Notes: generated by a model from the sequence alone, not told the origin. A stretch of 50,765 nt of DNA from an uncultured Erysipelotrichaceae bacterium (GCA_947036815.1 CAMQRS010000007.1:1-50765), one strand, 5' to 3'. Shown: positions 14,986-26,121, counted from the first letter of the stretch. Made by a program: numbers and translations.

Positions 14986-16164
14986 ATGGCAAAAAGAACT
15001 GTAAAAGATTTAGATGTTGCTGGAAAACGCGTAATCGTACGTGTGGACTTCAATGTACCTAGAAAAAATGGAGTGATCACAAACGATAACCGTATTGTGC
15101 AAGCATTACCAACTATTAATTACTTAATTGAAAATAAAGCGAAAATCGTTTTAATGTCTCACTTAGGTAAAATTAAAACAGAAGAAGACAAAGCTAAAAA
15201 CAGCTTAAACGTTGTTGCTGAGCGTTTAGCTCAATTAGTAGATACAAAAGTATCTTTCTGTCCTGTAACAAGAGGGGCACAATTAGAAGAAGCAATAGCT
15301 GCTTTAAATGAATCTGAAATCGTAGTGATGGAAAACACTCGTTACGAAAAAGGTGAATCTAAGAATGATGAAGAATTAGGAAAATACTGGGCTAGCCTAG
15401 GAGAATTATTTGTAGTTGATGCTTTTGGATCAGTACATAGAGCACATGCTTCTACTGTAGGAATTCCTACTCATTTAGAAAATGCGTTAGGATTCTTAGT
15501 TGAAAAAGAAGTAATTATGTTAGGTAAAGCTGTGGATACACCAGAAAGACCTTTTGTGGCTATCATCGGTGGAGCGAAAGTGTCTGATAAAATTGCAGTT
15601 GTTGATAACTTATTAGAAAAAGCTGATAAAGTAATCGTTGGTGGAGGTATGGCTTATACTTTCATGAAAGCTCAAGGTTTAGAAATTGGTAAATCTTTAG
15701 TAGAAGAAGATAAAGTAGGATTAGCTAAAGAATATTTAGCAAAAGCTGGAGATAAATTAGTATTACCAATTGATAACATCTGTGCAGATGCATTTGCTGA
15801 AACTGCAAACATCGTAGTATGTGATAACGCAGATATTCCTGCTGATTACATGGGATTAGATATTGGACCTAAATCAATTAAATTATTCGAAGACACTTTA
15901 GCTGGAGCTAAAACTGTTGTTTGGAATGGACCTATGGGTGTGTTCGAAATGGCACCATTCGCTAAAGGAACATTGGCTGTATGTACTGCAATTTCTGAAT
16001 TACCAGGAGCAACTACAGTAATCGGTGGTGGAGATTCTGCTGCTGCAGCAATTCAATTAGGATTTGCTGAAAAATTCTCGCACATCTCAACAGGTGGTGG
16101 GGCATCGTTAGAATACATGGAAGGTAAAACATTACCAGGAATCGCTGTTATTTCTGAAAAATAA
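14986..16164 (+). CDS. pgk: Phosphoglycerate kinase
   Basis: 392 residues, normal bacterial length. Converts 1,3-bisphosphoglycerate and ADP to 3-phosphoglycerate and ATP. The substrate-binding VRVDFNVP is near 18-25, SHLGK near 58, [11 protein letters not shown] near 146-156 (usually FGTAHRAHAST), the nucleotide site GGAKVSDK near 196-203, and the C-terminal GGGDSAAA loop. A strong AGGAGG precedes the start. It is the first gene of a two-gene unit with tpiA, 20 nt apart; gapA and gpm are not in the window. Confidence 0.98.
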   Translation: MAKRTVKDLDVAGKRVIVRVDFNVPRKNGVITNDNRIVQALPTINYLIENKAKIVLMSHLGKIKTEEDKAKNSLNVVAERLAQLVDTKVSFCPVTRGAQLEEAIAALNESEIVVMENTRYEKGESKNDEELGKYWASLGELFVVDAFGSVHRAHASTVGIPTHLENALGFLVEKEVIMLGKAVDTPERPFVAIIGGAKVSDKIAVVDNLLEKADKVIVGGGMAYTFMKAQGLEIGKSLVEEDKVGLAKEYLAKAGDKLVLPIDNICADAFAETANIVVCDNADIPADYMGLDIGPKSIKLFEDTLAGAKTVVWNGPMGVFEMAPFAKGTLAVCTAISELPGATTVIGGGDSAAAAIQLGFAEKFSHISTGGGASLEYMEGKTLPGIAVISEK

Positions 16165-16184
16165 TTCAAGGGAGAAAAATTAAA

Positions 16185-16928
16185 ATGAGAAAACCTATTA
16201 TCGTTGGAAACTGGAAGATGAATAAAACTATTACTGAAGCTTTAGAATTTGTAGCTGCAGTAGATGCAAATGTACATGCGGATGCTGATTTTGGAATCGC
16301 TTCTTCATTCATTGCATTAAATGAAACAAACAAAGCTGCTAGCAAATTAATCGTTGCTGCACAAAACTGTCACTTTGCTGACAACGGTGCATTTACTGGA
16401 GAAGTAAGTGTTCCAATGTTAGAAGACATCAATGTTAAATTCTGTATTATTGGACATTCTGAAAGAAGAGAAATGTTCGGTGATACTGATGAAACAGTAA
16501 ACAAAAAAGCAAAAAAATTAATTGATGCTAATATTACTCCAATCTTATGTATTGGTGAAACAGAAGCACAATATGATGCAAAAGAAACTGAAACAGTAAT
16601 TAGAACTCAATTAACTGGATCATTAGCTAACTTATGCGCAAACTGTGTTGGTAACATGGTTGTCGCTTATGAACCAATCTGGGCAATCGGAACTGGGAAA
16701 TCAGCAACTAAAGAAGATGCACAAAACTGTTGTGCAATCGTACGTGACCAAGTAAAAGTTATGTATGGTGATGACGCTGCTAACAAAGTTAGAGTACAAT
16801 ATGGTGGATCTGTAAAACCTGATAACATCGTTGAATACATGGCTTGTCCTGATATTGATGGAGCTTTAATTGGTGGAGCAAGCTTACAAGCTGCTTCATT
16901 TAACGAAATCATTTCAAAAGTTAAATAA
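16185..16928 (+). CDS. tpiA: Triosephosphate isomerase
   Basis: 247 residues. Interconverts dihydroxyacetone phosphate and glyceraldehyde 3-phosphate. Catalytic Lys11 lies in GNWKMNK, His in IIGHSERRE near 94, Glu in AYEPIWAIGTGKSA near 165, and the phosphate-binding YGGSVKP and GGASL near the end. It follows pgk in the same transcript and is closed by a terminator. Confidence 0.98.
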   Translation: MRKPIIVGNWKMNKTITEALEFVAAVDANVHADADFGIASSFIALNETNKAASKLIVAAQNCHFADNGAFTGEVSVPMLEDINVKFCIIGHSERREMFGDTDETVNKKAKKLIDANITPILCIGETEAQYDAKETETVIRTQLTGSLANLCANCVGNMVVAYEPIWAIGTGKSATKEDAQNCCAIVRDQVKVMYGDDAANKVRVQYGGSVKPDNIVEYMACPDIDGALIGGASLQAASFNEIISKVK

Positions 16929-16933
16929 TAACG

Positions 16934-16967
16934 AAAGATATTCACTTAGGTGGATATCTTTTTTTAT
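16934..16967 (+). terminator. Terminator after tpiA
   Basis: AAGATATTCAC pairs with GTGGATATCTT, followed by T7. Confidence 0.8.
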
Positions 16968-17015
16968 CGACATTTTTTTTATATAACACTTGTTATTCTA
17001 TAAAAAAGGAGGGAA

Positions 17016-17198
17016 ATGATGAAACGAGTACTAGGAATGGGGATTACACTTTTAGGTGTTATTTTTTTAATGAATCCAGGGTTTACGACGGAGGAATTAT
17101 TAGCAACAAGTACATATTTTTTTATTTCTTATTGGCCACTTATATTGATTTTCATAGGTGTATATTTACAAGCTAATGTGAAAAAAAAGAGAAGATAA
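17016..17198 (+). CDS. Small LiaI-like membrane protein
   Basis: 60 residues with two hydrophobic segments (about 4-21 and 31-50) and a basic tail VKKKRR. The pattern of Gly-rich first helix, short loop and SYWPLILIFIGVYL second helix resembles the LiaI/DUF5668 type of short membrane proteins. AAGGAGG sits before the ATG. It lies between tpiA and eno with terminator and promoter on either side, so it seems independent of glycolysis. Confidence 0.65.
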   Translation: MMKRVLGMGITLLGVIFLMNPGFTTEELLATSTYFFISYWPLILIFIGVYLQANVKKKRR

Positions 17199-17249
17199 GA
17201 GAATCATAATGTGAATAGATATAGAAAAGAACAAAATAATAAGTAGTTT

Positions 17250-17267
17250 ATGTGAAATAATTCACAT
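17250..17267. promoter_or_regulatory. Rex-box-like operator upstream of eno
   Basis: ATGTGAAATAATTCACAT has perfect 7-bp arms (ATGTGAA/TTCACAT) and matches the core of the Rex site. It lies 13 bp before the eno -35 and resembles the site in front of pgk. Confidence 0.6.
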
Positions 17268-17280
17268 TTGAATTATTTGC

Positions 17281-17310
17281 TTGAAAAGTTAAATAAAAAT
17301 GTGGTATAAT
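17281..17310 (+). promoter_or_regulatory. Promoter of eno
   Basis: TTGAAA (17281-17286), 18-bp spacer, TATAAT (17305-17310). Confidence 0.7.
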
Positions 17311-17333
17311 TCATATGGAAAATACCTAATTAG

Positions 17334-18656
<1,323 letters not shown>

Positions 18657-18663
18657 TAATGAT

Positions 18664-18688
18664 TAAAAGAGTCTTAGGACTCTTTTTC
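18664..18688 (+). terminator. Terminator after eno
   Basis: AAAGAGTC-TTAG-GACTCTTT followed by T. Confidence 0.8.
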
Positions 18689-18759
18689 TTTATCCATATT
18701 TACTTGCCTTTTTATATAGGTGTGCTATAATTATAAAGCATTGAAAGGAGATTAAGAGT

Positions 18760-18981
18760 ATGATAGATATATTATTAATGGTTGTTTCTGCGTTTATTAT
18801 CATCCTTTCATTACTACAAAGTGGAAAATCAGATGGTATTAGTAGTGCTTTCTCAGGTGGAGAAGGTTTAAATCTTTTCGCTAATGTGAAAGAACGTGGA
18901 GTTGAAAAAATTTTAAGTAGAGCTACGCTAATTTGTGGAATTATATTTTTCGCATTAGTTATTGCATCTTTAAAGTTTTAA
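18760..18981 (+). CDS. secG: Preprotein translocase subunit SecG
   Basis: 73 residues with the SecG layout: a first membrane segment (about 2-18), the polar loop LLQSGKSDGISSAFSGGEGL with the family-typical GGS/SGG-rich stretch, then a second segment (about 52-71). Accessory subunit of the SecYEG channel. In many Bacillota secG precedes rnr, as here, which supports the call. GAAAGGAG is upstream of the start. Confidence 0.9.
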   Translation: MIDILLMVVSAFIIILSLLQSGKSDGISSAFSGGEGLNLFANVKERGVEKILSRATLICGIIFFALVIASLKF

Positions 18982-18982
18982 C

Positions 18983-19008
18983 AAAAAGACCGTTAGGGTC
19001 TTTTTTTC
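18983..19008 (+). terminator. Terminator after secG
   Basis: AAAAAGACC-GTTA-GGGTCTTTTT. Partial read-through to rnr is possible, as rnr starts about 30 nt later without a clear promoter. Confidence 0.7.
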
Positions 19009-19036
19009 TTATCGTATGTGAAATGGAGGTATTAAT

Positions 19037-21130
19037 ATGAAATTTATACAAGTCATATTGGATACAATAGAGAATAATGAATATAAAGGATATACAATAG
19101 AGGAGTTTAGCACTTTTTTACATATAAATGATAGTGATGATAAAGAAGAATTAGATAAAGCATTACTTTTTTTAACAGATGAAGGGACGCTCTTAATAGA
19201 TGATCAGAAGCGTTATGTTAATTTAGAAACATTACATTGTATTAAAGGGACACTTCGAGTGAATCCAAAAGGATTTGGATTTGTGGAAACTGAAGATACA
19301 TCAGTATATGTACCTAGAGATGAAATCAAAAAAGCATTGGATAAAGATGAAGTAATCGCAAAGGTTAAGAATAATGCCGATGGAACAAAAGAATGTAAGA
19401 TTGTTAAAATAGTTAAACATTCAAAATCTACTATCGTAGGGGTAATTAAAAAGAAAGAAAGTCGTGTGTGGTTTTTACCAGATACAGACATTCCTGATCG
19501 TAAATTTAAAATTACAAATGCAAATGACTATGCGTTAGTGAATGATACTAAAGTACAAGTATATATTGATAAATATGGAAAAACACTGCATTGTTCAATT
19601 ATCAAAGTATTAGGGCATAAATATGATCCAGGAATGGATATTTTAAGTATCTTGTTGGAACATGACATTGAACCAGCATTTCCTAAACAAGTAATAAGAG
19701 AAGTAGAAAAAATTAAACAAACAATTCAGAAGAGTGAATTAGAAGATCGTTTAGATTTAAGAGATACGTTAATTGTTACAATTGATGGAGATGATAGTAA
19801 AGATTTAGATGATGCTATTCATGTGAAAAAAATTGAAGGTGGATATCAATTAGGAGTGCATATTGCAGATGTTTCTCACTATGTAAGAGCGAATACAGCG
19901 TTAGATAAAGAAGCGTATGAACGTGCTACAAGTGTATATGTATGTGATCGTGTAGTACCTATGTTACCACAAGTGTTGAGTAATGGAATTTGTTCTTTGA
20001 ATCCTAGAGAAGATAGATTAACTATATCTTGTATCATGGATATGGATATGAATGGAAACATTACAGACTATACAATTGCTCCAAGTGTGATTAACACGTG
20101 TGAACGTTTGACTTATAAAAATGTAAATAAAATTATAGATAGAGATCTTAAAATGTCTCAAAAATATGAATATATTTTACCTATGATTCGTTGTATGGAA
20201 GAATTAAGTTTAATTATTAGAAAAAAAAGACATGACTCTGGAAATATAGATTTTGATACAAAAGAAAGTAAAATTTTGTGTGATTCTAAAGGACGTGTAA
20301 AAGCAATTGTATTACGTGAACGTGGTGAGAGTGAGCGAATCATAGAAGATTTCATGATTAGTGCCAATGAATGTGTTGCTGCTCATGTTAAAAACATGGA
20401 TTTACCAAGTATCTACCGTGTACATGAAACGCCTGAATTAAAGAAAATACAAGATTTTGTAGCAGTAGCAAATACGTTAGGATATCAATTAAAAGGTGAC
20501 TTAACAAATGTATACCCAAGACAACTTCAACAAATGCTTGAAAAAGCTAAAGGAGATGACTCTTATTCAGTGCTATCTACCTATATGCTTAGAAGTATGC
20601 GTAAAGCTAGATATGATGTAAACTGTTTGGGGCATTTTGGATTGGCTCTACAAGAATATACACACTTTACTTCACCGATTCGTAGATACCCAGACTTAAT
20701 TGTACATCGTATGCTACGTAAATATTACTTCAATGATGTTCAAAAAGTTAGTGCTATTGAAAAAGATGTTGAATGGATAGAAAAAGCAAGTGAGCATACT
20801 TCTGAAAAAGAACGTAATGCAGTAAATGCAGAGCGTGATGTTGCAGATATGAAAAAATGCGAATATATGGAAAAATATATTGGTACTACATATGATGGCG
20901 TTATTAGTTCAGTAACTAAATTCGGTATTTTTGTAGAATTAGAAAATACAGTAGAAGGTTTAGTGCACATTAGTGAGATGAAAGATGATTATTATCATTA
21001 TGAAGAAAATTCTAGATCATTAATTGGGGAAAAAGCTAAAAACAAACTAAGTATGGGAATGAAAATTAGAGTTCAAGTAAAAGCTGCCTCTAGATTCACT
21101 AAACAAATTGATTTCACAATAGTGAAATAA
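19037..21130 (+). CDS. rnr: Ribonuclease R
   Basis: 697 residues. A processive 3'-5' exoribonuclease that degrades structured RNA and works with tmRNA in clearing stalled mRNA. Order: N-terminal winged-helix (1-65), cold-shock domain with NPKGFGFVE (near 75-83), catalytic RNB domain with IDGDDSKDLDDAI (249-261; metal-binding Asp), the HFTSPIRRYPDLIVHR motif, and a C-terminal S1 domain (GVISSVTKFGIFVELENTVEGLVHISEM). It sits directly before smpB-ssrA, the usual arrangement. Confidence 0.97.
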   Translation: MKFIQVILDTIENNEYKGYTIEEFSTFLHINDSDDKEELDKALLFLTDEGTLLIDDQKRYVNLETLHCIKGTLRVNPKGFGFVETEDTSVYVPRDEIKKALDKDEVIAKVKNNADGTKECKIVKIVKHSKSTIVGVIKKKESRVWFLPDTDIPDRKFKITNANDYALVNDTKVQVYIDKYGKTLHCSIIKVLGHKYDPGMDILSILLEHDIEPAFPKQVIREVEKIKQTIQKSELEDRLDLRDTLIVTIDGDDSKDLDDAIHVKKIEGGYQLGVHIADVSHYVRANTALDKEAYERATSVYVCDRVVPMLPQVLSNGICSLNPREDRLTISCIMDMDMNGNITDYTIAPSVINTCERLTYKNVNKIIDRDLKMSQKYEYILPMIRCMEELSLIIRKKRHDSGNIDFDTKESKILCDSKGRVKAIVLRERGESERIIEDFMISANECVAAHVKNMDLPSIYRVHETPELKKIQDFVAVANTLGYQLKGDLTNVYPRQLQQMLEKAKGDDSYSVLSTYMLRSMRKARYDVNCLGHFGLALQEYTHFTSPIRRYPDLIVHRMLRKYYFNDVQKVSAIEKDVEWIEKASEHTSEKERNAVNAERDVADMKKCEYMEKYIGTTYDGVISSVTKFGIFVELENTVEGLVHISEMKDDYYHYEENSRSLIGEKAKNKLSMGMKIRVQVKAASRFTKQIDFTIVK

Positions 21131-21210
21131 ATAATACTTTTTAGCATATAATACTATTGAGTGATATAATAAAGAATGATATTATTATATTCCAAAGAGA
21201 AAGGAGATAT

Positions 21211-21663
21211 ATGGCAAGTAAAGTAATTGTATTTAATCGAAAAGCATATCATGATTACTTCGTTGAAGATGATTATGAAGCTGGATTGGTACTGCAAGGT
21301 ACAGAAATAAAATCTATACGTAAAGGATCTATACAAATCAAAGATGCCTATATTTCTTTTGTGGATGGAGAAGCATTTATCAAGGAGATGTATATACCTA
21401 AGTATGATTTTGGGAATATACATAATCATGATGAAACAAGAGAACGTAAGTTATTAATGCATGCTCATGAAATTAAAAAACTTCATCAAAAAGTGAAGGT
21501 TCAAGGGTATACAGTTATTCCTATTGATGTGCATTTACATAAAGGAAATGCCAAAGTTAAGATTGCTTTAGCAAGAGGTAAACATCTTTATGATAAACGT
21601 CATGTGGAAAAAGAAAAAACAGCACAACGTTCTATTGAAAAAGCGATTAAACGCGCAGTATAA
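21211..21663 (+). CDS. smpB: tmRNA-binding protein SmpB
   Basis: 150 residues. Binds tmRNA and places it in the decoding centre of stalled ribosomes. It shows EAGLVLQGTEIKSIR, the KDAYISF motif, KIALARGKHLYDKR and a basic C-terminal tail (EKEKTAQRSIEKAIKRAV). The start at 21211 is chosen for AAAGGAG just upstream and family length; an in-frame ATG at 21157 lacks a binding site. ssrA begins 33 nt after the stop. Confidence 0.96.
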   Translation: MASKVIVFNRKAYHDYFVEDDYEAGLVLQGTEIKSIRKGSIQIKDAYISFVDGEAFIKEMYIPKYDFGNIHNHDETRERKLLMHAHEIKKLHQKVKVQGYTVIPIDVHLHKGNAKVKIALARGKHLYDKRHVEKEKTAQRSIEKAIKRAV

Positions 21664-21696
21664 ACACCACACATAATAGAAATATTATGTGAATAT

Positions 21697-22077
21697 GGGG
21701 GTGTAAAGGTTTCGACAGGAAGTTATCTGGTAGCAAATGCAGTCGTGTGATCCACGTTAATCATCAAAAATAAATTAATTGTAAAAACAAAATTAGCAAA
21801 CTTCTTTGGTGGAAACCAAGCTGTAGCTTTCGCTGCTTAATAACCTAACTATTGGTTTGCAGTCGTAGACTAATCACATAGCTTTCTGTGGTTAACTCTG
21901 CGTAAGAGATGAAAGATAAGGGACACAAGGTCTAGGTGTGCTCTCGAAAACTAAATAGACAAACCTTTTAATTAGTTGTCTGTTGCTATTAAAAGGATAA
22001 CAAGTTCAGACTAAACTGTAGATTTTGCTACGTGGGATGCTTTTTGGACAGGGGTTCGACTCCCCTCATCTCCACCA
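21697..22077 (+). ncRNA. ssrA: tmRNA
   Basis: About 381 nt from GGGGGTG to the encoded CCA. The 3' end carries the tRNA-like T-arm (GGGGTTCGACTCCCC) pairing as expected. The tag frame starts at GCA 21796 and reads ANFFGGNQAVAFAA before two TAA stops (21838-21843). The tag ends in AFAA rather than the common ALAA. It lies immediately after smpB. Confidence 0.96.
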
Positions 22078-22088
22078 AATTAATAAAT

Positions 22089-22130
22089 ACTGTTGTGAAA
22101 TCTTACATAGATTTTATGGCAGTTTTTTTT
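22089..22130 (+). terminator. Terminator after ssrA
   Basis: ACTGTTGTGAAATCT pairs imperfectly with AGATTTTATGGCAGT, followed by T8. Confidence 0.75.
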
Positions 22131-22260
22131 GTTATAATTAAATAAATACTGAAAACATATATGCTCTTTAGGCCTATTCTAGGGAATGTTAAAATGCGTT
22201 GCTTGTGGCAATAGAAAAATATCTGCTAGAATTAGGATACAAACAAAGGAGGTATTTGTT

Positions 22261-22770
22261 ATGTTAAATGAAAATATTAGATCTATTAGAAAGTCGAAAG
22301 GACTTTCACAAGAAGAACTTGCTATCAAGTTAAATGTTGTGCGACAAACTATTTCGAAATGGGAAAAAGGATTGTCTGTTCCAGATTCAGAAATGCTACT
22401 ATCTATATCAGAAAATCTTGAAATACCAGTAAGCACATTGCTTGGAGAAACAATGGTTGAGGCAAGAGAAGATGAATTAAAAGTGATTTCAGAAAAATTG
22501 GAGATTATCAACTTGCAGTTATCACAAAAAAGTATGAAAACACGTAAAATAGTTCACTGTATATTTATTTCTTTATGTGCAGTTATAATAATGAGTATAG
22601 TGGGCTTCACTATGTTAAAGAGTCCTTATTTTGGGTGGGATTATAGTGAGCCTGAAACTGCAGTTCTTGGAGTGGCTTTCCATTCAATTGAATGGCTGTT
22701 TGTAAGGTTAGCACCAATTACTTTTATGGGAGCGATTATTGGTATAATTTTAACACGCAAAAAATCATAA
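22261..22770 (+). CDS. XRE-family regulator with membrane tail
   Basis: 169 residues. The N-terminal helix-turn-helix (about 5-60) reads IRSIRKSKGLSQEELAIKLN, VRQTISKWEKG and the SVPDSEML motif frequent in Bacillota XRE proteins. Two hydrophobic segments follow (about 100-120 and 145-165), so this is a membrane-tethered regulator. AAAGGAGG at about 22246 fixes the start; an ATG at 22186 has no such site. Its target is unknown; it may control itself or the CGGC protein next door. Confidence 0.85.
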   Translation: MLNENIRSIRKSKGLSQEELAIKLNVVRQTISKWEKGLSVPDSEMLLSISENLEIPVSTLLGETMVEAREDELKVISEKLEIINLQLSQKSMKTRKIVHCIFISLCAVIIMSIVGFTMLKSPYFGWDYSEPETAVLGVAFHSIEWLFVRLAPITFMGAIIGIILTRKKS

Positions 22771-22905
22771 ATTTTGGTATAATTATATATATAGAAAATA
22801 AAAAATAGACATATTTATGATATTTAAAAAAATCTCGCAATGATATAGTTTTCAATTTTAGAAATATATTTATTATAAATATATAAATTTTAAGGAGGGT
22901 TATCA

Positions 22906-23238
22906 ATGAAGGTAGGTATTATACGCTGTATGCAAACTGAGGATGTTTGCCCTGGTACAACTGATTTTAAGGTTATTCGTGAACGACAAGGTGCTTTTGA
23001 GGGAATAACTGGGGATATTGATATCATCGGATTTGTTTCTTGTGGTGGATGTCCGGGAAAAAAAGCTGTTTTAAGAGCAAAAGAACTTGTTAAGTGCGGA
23101 GCAGATACGATTGTATTAGCATCTTGTATTTGTAAAGGGACACCAATAGGATTTCCATGTCCATTCAATAATGTTATGAAAAAGCAAATCATTGCTGCTG
23201 TTGGGGAAGATATTAAAATTATTGATTATACACATTAA
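22906..23238 (+). CDS. CGGC domain protein
   Basis: 110 residues with the eponymous SCGGCPGKK motif near 44-52 and further conserved Cys (RCMQTEDVCPG near 8-18, ASCICKGTPIGFPCPF near 75-90). The family is thought to bind metal or act in redox, but no function is established. AAGGAGG precedes the start. The nearest neighbours are an XRE regulator and a DUF4003-like protein, each with its own spacing, so operon membership is unclear. Confidence 0.82.
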   Translation: MKVGIIRCMQTEDVCPGTTDFKVIRERQGAFEGITGDIDIIGFVSCGGCPGKKAVLRAKELVKCGADTIVLASCICKGTPIGFPCPFNNVMKKQIIAAVGEDIKIIDYTH

Positions 23239-23444
23239 TATATTTGTAAATTAAAGACAGTTTCGTCCAATCTTTAATATGGATGTGTGGGATTCAATCC
23301 GTGTTTTTTAATTCAATTTCACTTTCAGCTATATTACTATATTGATTAATATTTCGTTATTCTATGGAGCAGTTTCGAATACTAATTTAACTAATTCCGG
23401 CGAAAAAAGATTTAACTTGTATGAATTAATAAAAGGAGATTAAA

Positions 23445-24419
23445 ATGAGAAAAGAACTTGATATAATATGTAAAAATTTCATTATAAATAGAGATGTGAT
23501 AAAAGAAACCTTAACACGAGAAAATAGAGATATGATCCCAATAGGTGCTTTGATATTTACTAGTAAAGGTATTCATGCAGATGAAATAACATTACTTACA
23601 TGTAAGCAAATTTTAAAGAAAAATACAGGTCTGTTTTCTAATTTTAAGGGTTTTTCAAGACTTCCAGTTATTTCAATGCTAGCGACTTCAAGAGACCCTG
23701 AAGAACAACTAAATAAAGCTCTTGAAATTTATGGTGAGTTTAAAAGAAATTTCAGTGGTTCTGAATACCTTGTATTGTGTGCAATAATGCTAGCTGATTT
23801 ATCAGAAATACAAAATTATTTTAACTTATCAAATAAAGCAAAAGTAATTTACTCTTTAATGAAACAGAATCATCCGATTTTGACATCGCACGATGATAGT
23901 GTATTTAGCATGATTTTTGCCTTATCAAATAAGACAAATGAAGAAAATTTAATAGAATCAGAAAAGTGCTATAATTTAATCAAATCACATTTTTTCAATA
24001 AAGATGCAGTTCAATCATTAAGTCATGTACTAGCTCTGTGTGATGACTCTGCGGAAATCAAAACAGATAAAGTAATGGAGATTTACAATAAACTATTGGA
24101 TAAAAAATACAAATATGGTAAAGGTTATGAACTTGCTAGTTTAGGAGTTTTGGCAATGTTACCGGTGCATGTAGATGTTATCATAAACGATTTGATTTAT
24201 GTAGATTCCTTTTTATCGAAGCAAAAGGGATATGGATTTTTTAGCGTTTCAAAAACTGAAAGACTGATGCATTCTGCGATGATTGTGGCGAGTCATCATG
24301 TAGATAAAAAAGATGCCGATATGTTAACATCGACTATTCACAGTTCTATTTTTCCGTTAATTATCGCTCAGCAAGCAGCTGTTATGGCAGCAGCACAGGT
24401 GGGTGCTGCTGCGAGTTAG
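23445..24419 (+). CDS. DUF4003-like protein
   Basis: 324 residues, mostly helical, without signal peptide or clear membrane span. Segments such as FSRLPVISMLATSRDPEEQL and GYGFFSVSKTERLMHSAMIV, and the Ala-rich tail QQAAVMAAAQVGAAAS, match what I recall of DUF4003, an uncharacterised Bacillota family. AAGGAG is upstream. Single gene with no functional clue from neighbours. Confidence 0.6.
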   Translation: MRKELDIICKNFIINRDVIKETLTRENRDMIPIGALIFTSKGIHADEITLLTCKQILKKNTGLFSNFKGFSRLPVISMLATSRDPEEQLNKALEIYGEFKRNFSGSEYLVLCAIMLADLSEIQNYFNLSNKAKVIYSLMKQNHPILTSHDDSVFSMIFALSNKTNEENLIESEKCYNLIKSHFFNKDAVQSLSHVLALCDDSAEIKTDKVMEIYNKLLDKKYKYGKGYELASLGVLAMLPVHVDVIINDLIYVDSFLSKQKGYGFFSVSKTERLMHSAMIVASHHVDKKDADMLTSTIHSSIFPLIIAQQAAVMAAAQVGAAAS

Positions 24420-24510
24420 TGTAAATAATTATATATAATGGTCTCTATGTATCCTTGTAGCTTCTTGTGATTATACAAAAGTGAATATAATAATATCGAA
24501 TAAATTGTAA

Positions 24511-24553
24511 TAAAAAAACGGCTGAGGGTAACACATTACCTTCGCCGTTTTTG
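24511..24553. terminator. Bidirectional terminator
   Basis: AAAAACGGC/GCCGTTTTT with inner GGGTAA/TTACC. It lies between the convergent DUF4003-like and ClC genes. Confidence 0.8.
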
Positions 24554-24573
24554 TTTGTTTTGAATAAGCTATT

Positions 24574-26121
24574 TTAATCAGCTACTGTTAAATCCATCAT
24601 TGATTCACGAACGACAACTTCATGAGTTAAGTCGGTAAGAATCGTAAGTTCATCTTCTGCACGAAATTGTGTATCACCATTTGGTATTATTGTTTCTCCA
24701 CATCGTTGCACTTTAATAAGTAAGCATTTTTCAGGTAATATTAAATCACGTAATACTTTTCCTTCGGCTAGTGCACCGTGTTGTATAATCGCACTAACAA
24801 AAATTTGTTGAGCATCATGTACCTGATCTTTCATTTGACGACTATGTAATAAACTTTCCATTAAAGACTCATAAATAGGCTTACTTTTACATGCGTTCGC
24901 TACTACGTAAGCTATCACTGAAGTAATTATTAAAGGTAGTAACTGAGAAAAAGAACCAGTCATTTCCAAAATTAATATAACACCTGTAATAGGAGCACGT
25001 ACAATGGCAGTGAAATAACCTACCATAGCTAAGATAACGATATTATCAAATAATAGTGGATCAAATCCAAAGACAGGGATAATACATTTTGCAAAGATTG
25101 CTCCTGTAGAAGCACCAAGAACTAGTAAGGGAAAGAAGATTCCTCCTGGTGCACCTGATCCAAAACTAATCATGGAAAATATAAATTTTACGACAAAGAT
25201 TAATATTAACATAAGCAATGTTGTTGAACTATGTAGTTCTCCTAAAGCAGCATGACCACCACCAAGTACAACAGGAAATACCATTGCTAGCAAACCTGCA
25301 ATTACAAAAGGAATCATAATTCTTATTTTAGTGTTTTTAATTTTACGATATAAAGTTTGAGACTTAAGCATAGCAGTGTTGTACACACTACCAGCGATTC
25401 CTAATACGATACCTAGCATAATTAAAATCCAATAATGTTCAAGAGGAATATTGGTTACGATATCAAAGTGAAATACGGGTGCTCCACCAAAAACCATCAT
25501 TCCTACCATATCAGCAACTACGGCTGAAACAATGGATGAGAGTAATACCATTGGCGATATATAGCCGAATATTTCTTCAATCACAAACATAGAACCTGCT
25601 AAGGGAGCATGGAATGCTGCAGCTAATCCTGCGCTTGCGCCACTCGCCATATAAATTCTACGCTCACTTTGAGATTTTGTAACCTTATTCGCAATTCCTT
25701 CGGCAACACATGCTCCAAGTTGAATAGAAGGACCTTCACGACCTAAAGATAATCCTCCTAATGCAGATACACAACCACCAAAGAATTTAGCAATTAAAGT
25801 AGCAAACCATGTATTTTTTATATACCCTAACATTTGAGCTTTTAGTTGAGGAATTCCACTTCCGCCAATTAATTTAAAACGAGCACACAATACCCCAATT
25901 CCATAACCAGCTGAAGCTAAGATAAGAAGTGTTAATGGTAGCCAAATTTTGTGTTCCGCTACCCATCCATAGATGTTAAATGCAGTCTCTTCTGAATAGG
26001 ATAAAGCTAATCTATATGCAGCATTAACACTTCCAGCGACCAATCCAATGAGGGCGCTAATAATTAAAATTCTACCTTCGCTGTGTTTTACTACAGGGGT
26101 AGATGATATTTGTTCTTTCAT
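24574..26121 (-). CDS. ClC-family Cl-/H+ antiporter with TrkA-C domain
   Basis: 515 residues. Residues 15-430 hold the multi-helix ClC core: GSGIPQ at 87-92, GREGPSIQLG at 127-136 with gating Glu129, the proton-path Glu pair in FVIEEIF (182-183) and GSGAPGGIFFP near 318. Both glutamates support a H+-coupled exchanger rather than a channel. The last ~80 residues form a TrkA-C (RCK-C) type domain, known to bind ligands and gate transport in other families. Single gene; AAGGAGAT before the ATG. Confidence 0.93.
   Translation of the reverse strand: MKEQISSTPVVKHSEGRILIISALIGLVAGSVNAAYRLALSYSEETAFNIYGWVAEHKIWLPLTLLILASAGYGIGVLCARFKLIGGSGIPQLKAQMLGYIKNTWFATLIAKFFGGCVSALGGLSLGREGPSIQLGACVAEGIANKVTKSQSERRIYMASGASAGLAAAFHAPLAGSMFVIEEIFGYISPMVLLSSIVSAVVADMVGMMVFGGAPVFHFDIVTNIPLEHYWILIMLGIVLGIAGSVYNTAMLKSQTLYRKIKNTKIRIMIPFVIAGLLAMVFPVVLGGGHAALGELHSSTTLLMLILIFVVKFIFSMISFGSGAPGGIFFPLLVLGASTGAIFAKCIIPVFGFDPLLFDNIVILAMVGYFTAIVRAPITGVILILEMTGSFSQLLPLIITSVIAYVVANACKSKPIYESLMESLLHSRQMKDQVHDAQQIFVSAIIQHGALAEGKVLRDLILPEKCLLIKVQRCGETIIPNGDTQFRAEDELTILTDLTHEVVVRESMMDLTVAD

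Noticed and set aside
21697-22260. tmRNA 3' end as a second island attachment site
   Set aside because: I found no duplicate of the ssrA 3' end downstream and no integrase; the genes that follow look like ordinary chromosomal genes.
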